This document shows positions 5,372-5,704 of a DNA stretch of 5,704 bases, piece after piece. Both the position numbers and the translations under genes were made by a program. The stretch is from an uncultured Alphaproteobacteria bacterium (lineage in GTDB: Bacteria > Pseudomonadota > Alphaproteobacteria > CAAHEQ01 > UBA3637). The notes under the pieces were generated by a model. That model was not told the origin of the DNA. It made no database searches and saw only the letters and a program-made list of their open reading frames with translations. Within the stretch, counting starts at the first letter, position 1, and the number at the start of each line of letters is the position of its first letter. The stretch spans positions 1 through 5,704 of the forward strand of contig CAMZEQ010000053.1 of NCBI GenBank assembly GCA_947305835.1, in the 5' to 3' direction.

Positions 5372-5704
5372 AAATTTTAATTTTTTTGGGGATGATAGGG
5401 ATGTTTTTTTCGGCATCTGCTGCTGATTTAAAGGTTATTGTTAATGACGCCCCGATTTTTGCGACGGAGGTATTTGCCCGCATGAAGCTTTTGACGGCTC
5501 AACAGCCAGCTGTTTATCAAGATATGCCCTCAGAGCAATTGGCCAAGGTGGCGTTGGATAATTTGGTGGACGAATATTTAAAAATCCAAAAAAGTCAGGC
5601 GATGGGCATAAAAGTTTCTGAAACGGAAATTGATCATGCGATTGAGCATTTGGAGCAGCAAAACGGTTTTTCTGTGGGTGGTTTGCAACGTTTGCTGGAT
5701 GATC
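5368..5704 (+). CDS. surA: SurA-type periplasmic chaperone/peptidyl-prolyl isomerase, N-terminal part
   Basis: The first 112 codons are visible before the right edge. Residues 1-19 are a signal peptide (MKILIFLG to SASAA) with likely cleavage before Asp20. The mature start (LKVIVNDAPIFATEVFARM, 21-39) and the helices at about 55-112 (including LDNLVDEYLKIQKSQAMG, then VSETEIDHAIEHLEQQNGFS) match the SurA N-terminal chaperone domain. The parvulin domains expected downstream are outside the window. SurA escorts outer-membrane beta-barrel proteins, LptD among them, so its place directly after lptD is functionally sensible and common in Proteobacteria. The ATG shares bases with the lptD TGA (ATGA at 5368-5371), with a strong Shine-Dalgarno upstream. 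Confidence 0.9.
   Translation, partial: MKILIFLGMIGMFFSASAADLKVIVNDAPIFATEVFARMKLLTAQQPAVYQDMPSEQLAKVALDNLVDEYLKIQKSQAMGIKVSETEIDHAIEHLEQQNGFSVGGLQRLLDD

Overview
The window looks like a piece of an alphaproteobacterial chromosome of fairly low GC (about 40% by eye). The evidence is gene order and protein flavour. A shikimate kinase gene followed by a DUF21 membrane-protein gene diverges from xerD, and next comes an lpt permease - lptD - surA series. The LptD N-terminal region (a CxxC followed by PLWQ, then LYFPYF) and the LptF periplasmic region also look alphaproteobacterial to me. No mobile element, CRISPR array, tRNA or rRNA is visible, and every gene has a recognisable family except one 47-codon ORF. 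TGA ends the large lpt ORF, so the standard bacterial code is in use there.

Left part, minus strand (1-1035): aroK (shikimate kinase) starts at 1035 and overlaps by 8 bases the start of a DUF21/CNNM-type membrane protein gene that runs off the left edge. aroB, often found beside aroK, is not between them. An arginine that normally holds the shikimate carboxylate is a cysteine in this AroK.

Centre (1036-1086): a 51-base divergent intergenic region holds a plausible promoter in each direction, with overlapping -10 elements. The leftward promoter predicts an aroK transcript with almost no leader. The rightward one serves an operon that starts, after a perfect AGGAGG site, with an unrecognised 47-aa single-membrane-segment protein. 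Its TAA is followed immediately by the ATG of xerD (dimer-resolving tyrosine recombinase).

Right part, plus strand (2093-5704): a well-formed sigma70-type promoter lies in the last codons of xerD and drives an envelope-biogenesis operon. Its first ORF (2138-5371, 1077 aa) is the main surprise. A complete LptF/LptG-type inner-membrane permease (residues 1-361) is joined in frame, with no stop codon, to a complete LptD outer-membrane LPS translocon including its own signal peptide (residues 362-1077). An AUU codon preceded by purine-rich Shine-Dalgarno-like sequence sits exactly at the junction. LptD could therefore be made by internal initiation, or released from a polyprotein by signal peptidase. 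surA (periplasmic chaperone for outer-membrane proteins) follows with an ATGA overlap and is cut by the right edge. The lptF/lptD/surA cluster would make the LPS export permease, the outer-membrane acceptor and the chaperone that helps fold that acceptor.
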